Notes under the pieces: generated by a model
The model's input: only the letters and a program-made list of their open reading frames with translations
Databases searched by the model: none
Told to the model about the DNA's origin: nothing
Origin: Bradyrhizobium sp. AZCC 2176
GTDB taxonomy: Bacteria; Pseudomonadota; Alphaproteobacteria; Rhizobiales; Xanthobacteraceae
DNA length: 64,000 bases
Assembly: GCF_036924645.1 (NCBI RefSeq)
Contig: NZ_JAZHRX010000001.1
Location: 4,119,501 to 4,183,500 of the forward strand
Direction of reading: 5' to 3'
Translations under genes and position numbers: made by a program
Shown: piece by piece, positions 19,607 to 28,519 of the stretch
Layout of the letters: each line of letters begins with the position of its first letter
How positions within the stretch are numbered: the stretch's first letter is position 1

Positions 19607-20118
19607 TGGAAATCGTTCTCATCGTTGCGGTCGCGGAGAACGCCGTCATCGGGGCAGGTGGCGCCATTCCGTGGCGGCTGAAATCCGACATGGCGCGCTT
19701 CAAGGCGCTGACCATTGGAAAGCCCGTGGTGATGGGGCGCAGAACCTTCGCCTCGATCGGCCGGCCGCTTCCCGGACGGACCAACATCGTCGTCACCCGC
19801 GACCTGAGCTTTCGCGCCGATGGCGTGGTGGTCACCCATTCTTTCACCGATGCGAAGGCGATCGCCACCGGTGATGCGCTGCGGCGTTTCGCCACTGAGA
19901 TCGCCGTGATCGGCGGCGCGGAAATCTATGCCCAATGGATGGAGGGCGCCGATCGCCTCGAGATTACCGAGGTGCACGCCCGGCCCGACGGCGACACGCG
20001 TTTCCCACCCGTCGATCCAACCGCCTGGGAAGAGGTGGCGCGCGTGCGGAATCCGGCCGGTCCCCGCGACAGCGCCGACTTCTCCTATGTGACATTTCGT
20101 CGGCGCAGGCAGCGTTAA
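19606..20118 (+). CDS. folA: Dihydrofolate reductase
   Basis: 170 residues; reduces dihydrofolate to tetrahydrofolate with NADPH. Diagnostic stretches: VAVAENAVIGAGGAIPWRLKSDMARFK (active-site loop and Asp), VVMGRRTFASIGRPLPGRTNIVVTR (cofactor loop), and VIGGAEIYAQWM. The start overlaps the preceding GNAT stop by one base. Together with thyA it forms the dTMP/folate cycle. Confidence 0.95.
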   Translation: MEIVLIVAVAENAVIGAGGAIPWRLKSDMARFKALTIGKPVVMGRRTFASIGRPLPGRTNIVVTRDLSFRADGVVVTHSFTDAKAIATGDALRRFATEIAVIGGAEIYAQWMEGADRLEITEVHARPDGDTRFPPVDPTAWEEVARVRNPAGPRDSADFSYVTFRRRRQR

Positions 20119-20187
20119 CCTCGCTAACCAATGTTCGCATTGACAATTGTGGCGTCAGGCATAGCTGCTTCGAGCAGTAAGCTTGCG

Positions 20188-20216
20188 TTGTAAGGGACCT
20201 AGCGGTCCCCTATAAA
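20188..20216 (+). promoter_or_regulatory. Sigma-70-like promoter of hflK with a palindrome in the spacer
   Basis: TTGTAA (20188-20193), a 17-base spacer and TATAAA (20211-20216) give a near-consensus promoter. The spacer contains a perfect inverted repeat GGGACC-TAGC-GGTCCC (20194-20209), exactly between the two boxes, where a bound regulator would block or re-phase RNA polymerase. A ribosome-binding site GGAGAG precedes hflK at 20280-20285. The promoter call is from sequence alone. Confidence 0.65.
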
Positions 20217-20290
20217 GCCGGGCGGATATGCGAGGCTTAAGGCATCCTGCCCAACAGGCGGACCCGGGTCCCCCGCAGAGGAGAGTTTAT

Positions 20291-21430
20291 ATGCCGTGGA
20301 AGAATCAAGGCGGAGGCCCATGGGGCCAGGGCCCCAAGGGACCATGGGGCGGCGGTCCGCAATCGGTCGGGCCAAGGCCACCTGACCTGGAGGACCTTCT
20401 GCGACGCGGCCAGGACAAGCTGCAGCAGCTTCTGCCGGGCGGCCATTTCAGCGGCATGGGCATCGCGCTGGTGCTGGTCGGCGCGCTGGCGATCTGGGGA
20501 TTGTCCGGATTCTTCCGCGTGCAGTCGGAAGAGCTCGGCGCCGTGCTGCGCTTCGGCAAGCACGTGCGCACGGTGGATCCCGGCCTGAACTATCATCTGC
20601 CCTATCCGATCGAAACCGTGCAGCTCGCGAAGGCGCTGCGCGTGTCCACGATCTCGGTCGGCATGACGCTGATCGACGATCCGGCGCGGCGCGGCCGCAC
20701 CATGCGCGACGTGCCGGAAGAAAGCCTGATGCTGACCGGCGACGAAAACATAGTCGACGTCGACTTCACGGTGCTGTGGCGGATCAAGCCGAACGGCGTC
20801 GGCGATTTCCTCTTCAACATCCAGAATCCCGAAGGCACGGTGAAGGCGGTGGCCGAAAGCGCGATGCGCGAGGTAATCGGGCGTTCGCAGATCCAGCCAA
20901 TTCTTACCGGCGCCCGCAACCTGACCGAGCAGGCCGTGCATGAGCTGATGCAGAAGACGCTGGATAATTACGGCTCAGGCGTCCAGATCACGCAGGTGCA
21001 GATGCAGAAGGTCGATCCGCCGGCGCAGGTGATCGACGCGTTCCGCGACGTGCAGGCCGCGCGCGCCGACTTCGAACGGCTGCAGAACGAGGCGCAGACC
21101 TATGCCAACCGCGTCGTGCCCGACGCGCGTGGTCGCGCCGCGCAGATCCTGCAGGTCGCCGAAGGTTACAAGGAACAGGCGGTCGCCGAGGCCAAGGGCC
21201 AGAGCTCGCGCTTCCAGAAGGTCTACGATGAATACAAGAAGGCGCCCGACGTGACGCGGCAGCGAATTTACCTGGAGACGATGGAGCGGATTCTCGGCGG
21301 GTCCGAAAAGCTGGTCTATGACGGCGGCAACTCGGCACAGAGCATCGTGCCGTATCTGCCGCTCAGTGAGTTGACGCCGCGGCGCCCGCCGCCGACGGCA
21401 GGTCAGCAGCAGAGCGGAGGCGCGCGATGA
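20291..21430 (+). CDS. hflK: FtsH protease regulatory subunit HflK
   Basis: About 379 residues from ATG 20291. A Gly/Pro-rich cytoplasmic start (PWKNQGGGPWGQGPKGPWG), one membrane helix (GIALVLVGALAIWGLSGFF), then the band-7/SPFH domain (VQSEELGAVLRFGKHVRTVDPGLNYHLPYPIE...) facing the periplasm. HflK and HflC form a large cage around the FtsH protease and modulate its membrane-protein degradation. The gene overlaps hflC by four bases. Confidence 0.95.
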   Translation: MPWKNQGGGPWGQGPKGPWGGGPQSVGPRPPDLEDLLRRGQDKLQQLLPGGHFSGMGIALVLVGALAIWGLSGFFRVQSEELGAVLRFGKHVRTVDPGLNYHLPYPIETVQLAKALRVSTISVGMTLIDDPARRGRTMRDVPEESLMLTGDENIVDVDFTVLWRIKPNGVGDFLFNIQNPEGTVKAVAESAMREVIGRSQIQPILTGARNLTEQAVHELMQKTLDNYGSGVQITQVQMQKVDPPAQVIDAFRDVQAARADFERLQNEAQTYANRVVPDARGRAAQILQVAEGYKEQAVAEAKGQSSRFQKVYDEYKKAPDVTRQRIYLETMERILGGSEKLVYDGGNSAQSIVPYLPLSELTPRRPPPTAGQQQSGGAR

Positions 21431-22326
21431 GGTCTCCGGTTGCAGGTATTGTCACCCTGGTCCTGCTATTCATCGTGGTGATCGTGGGCTACAGCTCGAT
21501 CTTCACGGTGCAGCAGACCGAACAGGCGCTCGTGGTCCGGCTTGGCCGGCCGGTCGACGTCATCTCCGTGCCGGGCCTGAACTTCAAGGCGCCGTTCATC
21601 GACACCGTCATCAGCATCGACAAGCGCATCCTCGATCTGGAAAACCCGTCGCAGGAAGTTATCGCTTCCGACCAGAAGCGGCTCGTCGTCGATGCCTTCG
21701 CGCGCTACCGGATCAAGAACCCGCTGCGCTTTTATCAGAGCATCGGTTCGATCCAGGCGGCCAACATCCAGCTCACCACGCTGTTGAACGCGGCGCTGCG
21801 CCGCGTGCTGGGCGAAGTCGCCTTCATCAATGTGGTGCGCGACGAACGCGAGAGCCTGATGACGCGCATCCGCGACCATCTCGACCGGGAGGCCGATCAG
21901 TACGGTATTCAGGTGGTCGACGTGCGTATCCGCCGCGCCGATCTGCCGGAGGCCAACAGCCAGGCGGTCTATCAGCGCATGCAGACCGAACGACAGCGCG
22001 AAGCGGCGGAGTTCCGCGCCCAGGGCGGCCAGAAGTCGCAGGAGATCCGCTCCAAGGCCGATCGCGAGGCGACCGTCATCGTTGCGGAGGCCAATTCGAC
22101 CGCCGAGCAGACGCGCGGCGTGGGCGACGCCGAACGCAACCGCCTGTTCGCCGAGGCCTATGGCAGGGATCCGGAGTTCTTCGCCTTCTACCGTTCGATG
22201 TCGGCTTATGAAACCGGGCTCCGCTCCAACGACACCCGCTTCCTGCTGCGGCCCGACTCCGAGTTCTTCCGCTTCTTTGCCAATCCGTCCGGCCATCCGC
22301 CGGCGGCTGCGACACCGAAGCCGTAG
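21427..22326 (+). CDS. hflC: FtsH protease regulatory subunit HflC
   Basis: 299 residues: N-terminal signal anchor (VTLVLLFIVVIVGYSSIF), then an SPFH domain (FTVQQTEQALVVRLGRPVDVISVPGLNFKAPF) and a helical coiled-coil region with the conserved AYGRDPEFFAFYRSMSAYE near the C terminus. Its ATG overlaps the hflK stop (ATGA), so the two subunits are made together. Confidence 0.95.
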   Translation: MRSPVAGIVTLVLLFIVVIVGYSSIFTVQQTEQALVVRLGRPVDVISVPGLNFKAPFIDTVISIDKRILDLENPSQEVIASDQKRLVVDAFARYRIKNPLRFYQSIGSIQAANIQLTTLLNAALRRVLGEVAFINVVRDERESLMTRIRDHLDREADQYGIQVVDVRIRRADLPEANSQAVYQRMQTERQREAAEFRAQGGQKSQEIRSKADREATVIVAEANSTAEQTRGVGDAERNRLFAEAYGRDPEFFAFYRSMSAYETGLRSNDTRFLLRPDSEFFRFFANPSGHPPAAATPKP

Positions 22327-22432
22327 AAGCCTTAAACGCCCGGCCGGGATTACACGCGTTACGGCGAAGCGGGGACCCTCTTCGCCGGCATAAAAGCAAA
22401 AGAGCGCTCAAATAGCGGGGGGTTGCCATCCG

Positions 22433-22633
22433 ATGAGGTCCATAGCGTTTGCCGACTTCCTCATCGGTGTGGGCATCCTGTTTGTGCTCGAAGGTCTGAT
22501 GTTCGCCGCCAGCCCGGCCTGGATGCGCCGGGCGATGAAGAGCGCGCTGGCAACGCCGGACAATATCCTGCGGATCGTCGGCATCGTCTCGGCGGTTGTG
22601 GGTCTGCTCCTGATCTGGTTCGTGCGGCGGTAG
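22433..22633 (+). CDS. DUF2065 family small membrane protein
   Basis: 66 residues with two hydrophobic helices (FADFLIGVGILFVLEGLMFAA and ILRIVGIVSAVVGLLLIWFV) and the DUF2065/YjeT pattern. It is commonly found next to hflC in proteobacteria. Function unknown; inner-membrane location is clear. It probably belongs to the hflKC transcript and precedes degP. Confidence 0.85.
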   Translation: MRSIAFADFLIGVGILFVLEGLMFAASPAWMRRAMKSALATPDNILRIVGIVSAVVGLLLIWFVRR

Positions 22634-22816
22634 GCTTTCACCTTCGAATGCGCCCCGGAATAACCGCAATAAGCGGGTGCAAGTAGCTGTGGCGTCAACG
22701 CAATCGTGAGCCGCCCGGGGCCGGTTTTTCGCCCGAATATCAGGTGCAGATGCTTGCGCCTCGGACCCGTTCGGGCGCACTGTGGACCAAATTTCTCTCT
22801 TTGGAGACAAGCCGAC

Positions 22817-24317
22817 ATGACCGGACCCGCCTTGAGCCGCCGCCTGTGCCTGATGGGGATTGCGATCTCGCTCAGCGCCGCCAGCTTGCTGGCCCCGGTG
22901 CCGGCCGGCGCGCGCGGGCCGGACGGCATCGCCGACATCGCCGAGAAGGTGATTGATTCTGTCGTCAATATCTCGACCTCGCAAAGCGTGGAGGCCAAGG
23001 GCGGGCGGCAAGGAGGCGATGCCGCAATTGCCGCCGGGCTCGCCGTTCGAGGAATTCTTCGACGACTTCTTCAAGAACCGCCGTGGCGGTGCGCCCAAGG
23101 GCGGCGAGCGGGGCGAGATGCAGCCGCCGCGCAAGACCAACTCGCTCGGTTCCGGTTTCATCATCGATGCATCAGGCGTCGTCGTCACCAACAACCACGT
23201 CATCGCGGATGCCGACGAGATCAACGTGATCATGAACGACGGCACCAAGATCAAGGCCGAGCTGGTCGGCGTCGACAAGAAGACCGACATTGCGGTTCTG
23301 AAGTTCAAGCCGGTGAAGCCGCTGGTCGCCGTCAAGTTCGGCGATTCGGACAAGCTGCGGCTCGGCGAATGGGTGATCGCGATCGGCAACCCGTTCAGCC
23401 TCGGCGGCTCGGTTACGGCCGGCATCGTGTCGGCGCGCAACCGCGACATCAGCCAGGGACCGTACGACAACTACATCCAGACCGATGCCTCCATCAACCG
23501 CGGCAATTCCGGCGGACCGCTGTTCAACCTCGAAGGCGAGGTGGTCGGCGTCAACACGCTGATCATCTCGCCGACCGGTGGTTCGATCGGCCTCGGCTTT
23601 GCGGTGCCGTCGAAGACAGTGGCCGGCGTGGTCGATCAGCTCCGGCAGTTCGGCGAACTGCGCCGCGGCTGGCTCGGCGTGCGGATCCAGCAGGTCACCG
23701 ACGAGATCGGCGAAAGCCTCAACATCAAGCCTGCCCGCGGCGCGCTGGTGGCCGGCGTCGACGACAAGGGGCCGGCCAAGCCCGCCGGCATCGAGCCCGG
23801 CGACGTCGTCGTCAAGTTCGACGGCAAGGACGTCAAGGATCCGAAGGATCTCTCGCGCGTCGTCGCCGATACCGCGGTCGGCAAGGAAGTCGACGTGGTC
23901 ATCATCCGCAAGGGCAAAGAGGAAAGCCGCAAGGTCACGCTCGGCCGCCTCGAGGATACCGAAAAGGTGCAGCAGGCCGCCGTCAAGAGCAAGGAAGACC
24001 CCGTCGAAAAGCCGGTGACGCAAAAGGCGCTCGGCCTCGATCTCGCCGCGCTGAGCAAGGACCTGCGCACCAAGTACAAGATCAAGGACAGCGTCAAGGG
24101 CGTGATCGTCACCGGTGTCGATGGCAACTCCGACGCCGCTGAAAAGCGGCTCTCCGCCGGCGACGTCATCGTCGAGGTGGCGCAGGAAGCCGTCGCCAAC
24201 GCGGCCGACATCAAGAAGCGCGTCGATCAGCTCAAGAAGGACGGCAAGAAGTCGGTGCTGCTGCTGGTGTCGAACGGCGAGGGCGAATTGCGCTTCGTCG
24301 CGCTGGGCGTGCAGTAG
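22817..24317 (+). pseudogene. degP: DegP/HtrA-type periplasmic serine protease with a +1 frameshift
   Basis: The start (MTGPALSRRLCLMG..., signal peptide ending near AGARG, then ADIAEKVIDSVVNISTSQSVEAKGG) is in one frame and the rest (MPQLPPGSPFEEFFDDFFKN onward) in another. One extra G in the run GGGCGGGCGGC at 22999-23009 explains the break. The body is otherwise intact: catalytic His in VVTNNHVIAD, Asp in KKTDIAVLKF, Ser in NRGNSGGPLF, then two PDZ domains (LGVRIQQVTDEIGESLN..., and a second near residues 390-490 ending at GVQ). Corrected length is about 500, normal for Do-family proteases that degrade misfolded envelope proteins. Position after hflKC is usual. If the frameshift is real the product would be only a secreted stub. 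Confidence 0.88.
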
Positions 24318-24362
24318 GACGTCAAGATCGACGTGGCTGTGCTGGCTGCTCCAGATGACGAT

Positions 24363-24491
24363 GTCGTCCCTGCGAAAGCATGCGAAAGCAGGGACCCATA
24401 CGCCGCGGCGGCAATTGTTTTGGAAGACGTCAGCCATCTGCTTTTGCCGATAGGACAACGCGGTATGGGTCGCTGCGTTCGCAGGGACGAC
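24363..24491. repeat. MITE-like palindromic element, family D copy 1
   Basis: 129 bp bounded by GTCGTCCCTGCGAA and its inverse TTCGCAGGGACGAC, with subterminal CAGGGACCCATACGCCGCG matched by CGCGGTATGGGTCGCTG. Longer relatives lie at 49446-49585 and 63445-63627. Termini are conserved while the middles are unrelated. It sits between degP and serB, which converge. Confidence 0.8.
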
Positions 24492-24499
24492 GCAGAATA

Positions 24500-25405
24500 T
24501 TATCCCTCCACAAACTCCTCGCGCCGATAGCCCTGCGCGTACAACAGCGCGGTGAGGTCGCCGTAGTCGATCCGCGCGGCGGCGGCAGCCGCAACCGCCG
24601 GCTTGGCGTGATAGGCGACGCCGAGGCCGGCCGCCTGGACCATGCCGAGATCGTTGGCGCCGTCGCCGGCCACCAGCGTGTCGATTTCGTCGAGGTCGAA
24701 GGATTCGCGAAGCTCGATCAGCGTGGCCAGCTTGGCGGCGCGGCCGAGGATCGGCTCGGCCACTTCGCCGGTGAACTTGCCGTCGCGAACCTTCAGCTCG
24801 TTGGCGCGGTTCTCCTGGAAGCCGATTTTCGCGGCGACCGCGTTGGTGAACAGCGTGAAGCCGCCCGAGATCAGGCAGGTATAAGCGCCGTTGGCGCGCA
24901 TGGTCATGACCAGCTCCCGGCCTCCCGGCGTCGGGGTGATGCGCTTTGCCAGCACCTCGTCGACCACGCCGGCCGGCAGATCCTTCAAGAGCGCAACGCG
25001 CTCGCGCAGCGCCGGCTCGAATTCGATCTCGCCGCGCATTGCCCGCTCCGTGATGGCTGCGACATGTGCCTTCAGCCCGGCGAAATCGGCCAGCTCGTCG
25101 ATGCATTCCTGACCGATCATGGTAGAATCCATGTCCGCCAGAAAAAGCTTCTTGCGCCTGGCCGCGACTGGCTGCACGACAATGTCGATCGGCAAGTCGC
25201 CGCGCGCCTGTTGCAGGCGGGTTTCGATCGCCTTGATGTCATCAGGGCTCTTGACCTGTTGGTCGAAGCGAATGTCGACCGCGACCTCGTCGAACAGCCA
25301 TTGCGCCGTGCCCGGCGAGGGAAGAACGGCCAGCGCGCCGTCGACGATGGTGGTGTCGAGCGCCGGATTGGCCGGGTTGCAGATGAGGGTGGCGACAAGG
25401 GACAT
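24500..25405 (-). CDS. serB: Phosphoserine phosphatase
   Basis: 301 residues; removes phosphate from phosphoserine in the last step of serine synthesis. HAD-superfamily motifs are clear: motif [13 protein letters not shown] (nucleophile Asp 91), motif II in [10 protein letters not shown], and motif [17 protein letters not shown]. The N-terminal 80 residues form the ACT-like regulatory part typical of long SerB. Its start codon on the minus strand (25405-25403) overlaps that of the divergent miaA gene by two bases. Confidence 0.95.
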   Translation of the reverse strand: MSLVATLICNPANPALDTTIVDGALAVLPSPGTAQWLFDEVAVDIRFDQQVKSPDDIKAIETRLQQARGDLPIDIVVQPVAARRKKLFLADMDSTMIGQECIDELADFAGLKAHVAAITERAMRGEIEFEPALRERVALLKDLPAGVVDEVLAKRITPTPGGRELVMTMRANGAYTCLISGGFTLFTNAVAAKIGFQENRANELKVRDGKFTGEVAEPILGRAAKLATLIELRESFDLDEIDTLVAGDGANDLGMVQAAGLGVAYHAKPAVAAAAAARIDYGDLTALLYAQGYRREEFVEG

Positions 25406-26381
25406 GCAGGCGTATCAGCTAGATTTGAGCAAGGCCGTGCTTATCGCAGGGCCGACCGCCAGCGGCAAGTCGGCCCTGGCGCTCGAACTGGCGCAAAAGG
25501 CCGGCGGAATCGTCATCAATACCGACTCCATGCAGGTCTATCGCGATCTCCGCATCATCACGGCGCGGCCGTCGGCGGAGGAGGAGGCCAGCGCGCCGCA
25601 CCGGCTTTATGGCCATGTTGACGCCGCGGTGAATTTTTCGGCCGGCGCCTGGGTGGCGGACGCCGCAAAGGTATTGGCGGAGGCGCGGGCGGAACAACGC
25701 CTGCCGATCTTCATCGGCGGCTCCGGCCTGTACTTCAAGGCGTTGACGCGCGGCCTTTCCGCGGTGCCGCCGATTCCACCCGAGATACGCGACGCCGTTC
25801 GCGCCCGGCTGGACCGCGAGGGCGTCGAGGCGCTGCATGCCGAACTGGCGCGGCGCGATCCGGTGTCCGCCGAACGGCTGAAGCCGCGCGACCGCACCCG
25901 CGTTGCCCGCGCGCTGGAGGTCGTCGAAGCCACCGGCCGTACGCTGCCCGACTGGCATCGCGAAGGCCTGCCGCCGCTGCTGCCACCGGGTGAATTCGGT
26001 GCACTGTTTCTGGCGCCCGAACGCGAGCAACTCTACGCGCGGATCGATGCGCGGTTCGGCGCGATGCTGGATGCCGGCGCGCTGGAGGAAGTCGCCGCGC
26101 TGGCCGCGCGAAAACTCGATCCCCTGCTGCCGGCCATGAAGGCCCATGGCGTGCCGGCGTTGATCCGCTATCTCGCCGGAGAGATCACGCGCGAAGAGGC
26201 CGCCGAAATCGGCCGCGCCGACACCCGCCATTACGCCAAACGGCAGTTCACCTGGTTCCGGCATCAATTGCCGGAATTTGAGTGGCTGACGCCGGACGCG
26301 GCGAGGCGGTGGGTGGCTGGAACCGAAAATTCCCCCTCGCCGAACCGTCGGAACACGGTTACACTTGCCAAATCGCGCTAA
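25404..26381 (+). CDS. miaA: tRNA dimethylallyltransferase
   Basis: About 325 residues; adds an isopentenyl group to A37 of tRNAs reading UNN codons. P-loop [16 protein letters not shown] near the start, then [20 protein letters not shown] and [14 protein letters not shown]; the C-terminal [18 protein letters not shown] is the family's tRNA-binding end. The ATG at 25404 shares bases with the divergent serB start. A short AAGGGA lies just upstream, inside serB. A slightly later start at the LSKAVLIAG region cannot be excluded. Confidence 0.92.
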   Translation: MQAYQLDLSKAVLIAGPTASGKSALALELAQKAGGIVINTDSMQVYRDLRIITARPSAEEEASAPHRLYGHVDAAVNFSAGAWVADAAKVLAEARAEQRLPIFIGGSGLYFKALTRGLSAVPPIPPEIRDAVRARLDREGVEALHAELARRDPVSAERLKPRDRTRVARALEVVEATGRTLPDWHREGLPPLLPPGEFGALFLAPEREQLYARIDARFGAMLDAGALEEVAALAARKLDPLLPAMKAHGVPALIRYLAGEITREEAAEIGRADTRHYAKRQFTWFRHQLPEFEWLTPDAARRWVAGTENSPSPNRRNTVTLAKSR

Positions 26382-26394
26382 AGGCGTCCTTCCC

Positions 26395-26422
26395 TTGACT
26401 TTCGGGGGCCGGACGGTATAAC
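26395..26422 (+). promoter_or_regulatory. Promoter of the ilv leader transcript
   Basis: TTGACT (26395-26400), a 16-base spacer and TATAAC (26417-26422) make a good sigma-70 promoter just after miaA. Transcription should start near 26429, giving a leader of about 140 bases up to the attenuator terminator. Confidence 0.75.
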
Positions 26423-26454
26423 CCGCGCAACCTTTGGGAAGTCCGAGCCGCCGA

Positions 26455-26520
26455 ATGCGTAATATTATTACCAAACTCCTTATCGTAGTCGTACCCACGC
26501 GCACCGCCGGGGGTGGCTGA
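26455..26520 (+). CDS. ilv leader peptide (attenuation control)
   Basis: A 21-codon frame, ATG 26455 to TGA 26518-26520, encoding MRN-IITKLLIVVV and then PTRTAGGG. Eight of the first eleven residues after the N-terminal MRN pair are Ile, Leu or Val, the composition expected of a leader peptide that senses charged branched-chain tRNAs. The product itself has no job: ribosome stalling at the IITKLLIVVV codons decides which RNA hairpin forms downstream. It is too short for routine gene calling. Confidence 0.85.
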   Translation: MRNIITKLLIVVVPTRTAGGG

Positions 26521-26571
26521 AGGCCATCCAAATTCAGGCGGTGTGCATGGGGCCTCTCGGGCCCTTTTTTT
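26499..26571 (+). terminator. Attenuator: alternative RNA hairpins and intrinsic terminator before ilvB
   Basis: GCGCACCGCC (26499-26508, inside the last leader codons) can pair with GGCGGTGTGC (26537-26546), one G-U pair. A terminator hairpin GGGCC (26550-26554), 5-base loop, GGCCC (26560-26564) is followed by seven T (26565-26571). The leader, the pause hairpin and the terminator appear in the classic attenuator order. An antiterminator could involve GGCCATCC (26522-26529) with ATGGGGCC (26547-26554), but that pairing is imperfect and is inference. Confidence 0.8.
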
Positions 26572-26579
26572 ATTCCCTA

Positions 26580-26673
26580 GAGCATGATCCGGAAAAGTGG
26601 GAGCCGGTTTTCCGAAAAGATCATGCTCAAACAAAAAGACAGAGCGGGATGACGCTTCGAAGAAACGTCATCC
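26580..26673. repeat. Palindromic repeat inserted in the ilvB 5' leader
   Basis: GAGCATGATC (26580-26589) and GATCATGCTC (26619-26628) bracket a further inner pairing region, and a second hairpin GGATGACG...CGTCATCC lies at 26647-26673. The first is the same family as the repeat at 55254-55289. It falls between the attenuator terminator and the ilvB start, so it is part of the read-through ilvB messenger. Confidence 0.8.
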
Positions 26674-26729
26674 ACTCTGGAACTCAAAACCGAAGCAAGC
26701 CGCTGGCAACAGCGCATCCGGAGCAGACC

Positions 26730-28505
26730 ATGACCGACAAGAGCCACGACCCCAATCAGATGACCGGTGCCGCGATGATCGTGCGCGCGCTCGTCGATCA
26801 TGGTGTCCAGCACATCTTCGGCTATCCCGGCGGTGCGGTGCTTCCGATCTATGACGAGATTTTCCAGCAGAGCGAGGTCGAGCACATCCTGGTGCGCCAC
26901 GAGCAGGGCGCTGGCCACGCGGCGGAGGGTTATGCGCGCTCGACCGGCAAGCCGGGCGTGGTGCTGGTGACGTCGGGCCCCGGCGCCACCAACATGGTGA
27001 CGCCGCTGACGGATGCGCTGATGGATTCGATTCCGCTGGTCTGCATCACCGGGCAGGTGCCGACGCATCTGATCGGCAATGACGCATTCCAGGAATGCGA
27101 CACCGTCGGCATCACCCGTCCCTGTACCAAGCACAACTGGCTGGTGCGCGACGTCAACGATCTCGCCAAGGTGCTGCACGAGGCGTTCTATGTCGCGACC
27201 ACCGGCCGCCCCGGACCCGTGCTGGTCGACGTCCCCAAGGACGTGCAGTTCGCGGTCGGCACCTATCATCCGCCGCGCAAGGACGACGTGCACGTTTCCT
27301 ACACGCCGCGCGTGAAGGGCGATGCGACGCAGATCCGGAAAGCCGTGGCGCTGCTGGCTTCGGCCAAGCGCCCGGTGATCTATTCCGGCGGCGGCGTCAT
27401 CAATGCCGGACCCGAGGCGTCAAAACTGTTGCGTGAGCTGGTCGAGGTCACGGGATTCCCGATCACCTCGACCCTGATGGGCCTCGGCGCCTATCCGGCC
27501 ACGGGGAAGAACTGGCTGGGCATGCTGGGCATGCACGGCACCTACGAGGCCAACATGACGATGCATGGTTGCGACGTCATGCTGTGCGTCGGCGCGCGCT
27601 TCGACGACCGCATCACCGGCCGTGTCGATGCGTTCTCGCCGGGCTCGAAGAAGATCCACATCGATATCGATCCGTCTTCGATCAACAAGAACATCCATGT
27701 CGACGTGCCGATCATCGGCGACGCTGCGAACGTGCTCGGCGACCTGCTGCAGGTATTCAAGGCGGAAGCGAAAAAGCCCGACATCAAGAGCTGGTGGCAG
27801 GAGATCGCCACCTGGCGCGCGCGCAATTCGCTCGCCTACAAGAAGAGCAATGACGTCATCCTGCCGCAGCACGCCATCCAGAAGCTGTTCGAGGCGACGC
27901 GCGGGCACGATACCTACATCACGACCGAAGTCGGCCAGCACCAGATGTGGGCGGCGCAGTTCTTCGGGTTTGAGGAGCCGAACCGCTGGATGACGTCAGG
28001 CGGCCTCGGCACCATGGGTTACGGCCTGCCGGCCGCGCTCGGCGTGCAGGTCGCGCATCGCGACAGCCTCGTGATCGACATCGCCGGCGATGCCTCGGTG
28101 CAGATGACGATGCAGGAGATGTCGACGGCGGTTCAGTTTGAACTGCCGATCAAGATCTTCATCCTGAACAACCAGTACATGGGCATGGTGCGGCAGTGGC
28201 AGCAGCTTCTGCATGGCAACCGGCTGTCGCATTCCTACTCCGAAGCGCTGCCAGATTTCGTCAAGCTGGCGGACGCCTTCGGCTGCGTCGGCCTGCAGGC
28301 GATCAAGCCCGGCGATCTCGACGGCGCGCTGAAGGAGATGATCAAGGTCAAGCGCCCGGTGCTGTTCGATTGCCGCGTCGCCGCGCTGGAAAACTGCTTC
28401 CCGATGATTCCGTCCGGCAAGGCGCACAACGAAATGCTGCTGCCGGTGGAAGCAACCGACGAAGCCACCGCCGCGGCGTTTGCCGGCGGCAAGGCGCTAG
28501 TGTGA
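26730..28505 (+). CDS. ilvB: Acetolactate synthase large (catalytic) subunit
   Basis: 591 residues from ATG 26730. A ThDP enzyme joining two pyruvates, or pyruvate and 2-oxobutyrate, in the first common step of Val/Leu/Ile synthesis. Motifs: FGYPGGAVLPIYD and the catalytic Glu region LVRHEQGAGHAAEGYAR, GPGATNMVTPLTDA, and the ThDP/Mg site DIAGDASVQMTMQEMSTAVQFELPIKIFILNNQYMGM. It is controlled by the attenuator upstream. The regulatory subunit ilvH is two genes downstream, split from ilvB by a threonine dehydratase gene. The symbol ilvI would be equally acceptable. Confidence 0.96.
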   Translation: MTDKSHDPNQMTGAAMIVRALVDHGVQHIFGYPGGAVLPIYDEIFQQSEVEHILVRHEQGAGHAAEGYARSTGKPGVVLVTSGPGATNMVTPLTDALMDSIPLVCITGQVPTHLIGNDAFQECDTVGITRPCTKHNWLVRDVNDLAKVLHEAFYVATTGRPGPVLVDVPKDVQFAVGTYHPPRKDDVHVSYTPRVKGDATQIRKAVALLASAKRPVIYSGGGVINAGPEASKLLRELVEVTGFPITSTLMGLGAYPATGKNWLGMLGMHGTYEANMTMHGCDVMLCVGARFDDRITGRVDAFSPGSKKIHIDIDPSSINKNIHVDVPIIGDAANVLGDLLQVFKAEAKKPDIKSWWQEIATWRARNSLAYKKSNDVILPQHAIQKLFEATRGHDTYITTEVGQHQMWAAQFFGFEEPNRWMTSGGLGTMGYGLPAALGVQVAHRDSLVIDIAGDASVQMTMQEMSTAVQFELPIKIFILNNQYMGMVRQWQQLLHGNRLSHSYSEALPDFVKLADAFGCVGLQAIKPGDLDGALKEMIKVKRPVLFDCRVAALENCFPMIPSGKAHNEMLLPVEATDEATAAAFAGGKALV

Positions 28506-28519
28506 GGTGATGCATTCAC

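Noticed and set aside
22995..23012. Programmed frameshifting in degP
   Set aside because: No slippery heptamer with downstream pseudoknot is apparent, and HtrA genes are not known to be frameshifted; an extra base is simpler.
26541..26729. Longer ilvB start at 26541
   Set aside because: It would translate the attenuator terminator and the palindromic repeat; the family start MTDKSHDPNQMTGA at 26730 is clear.
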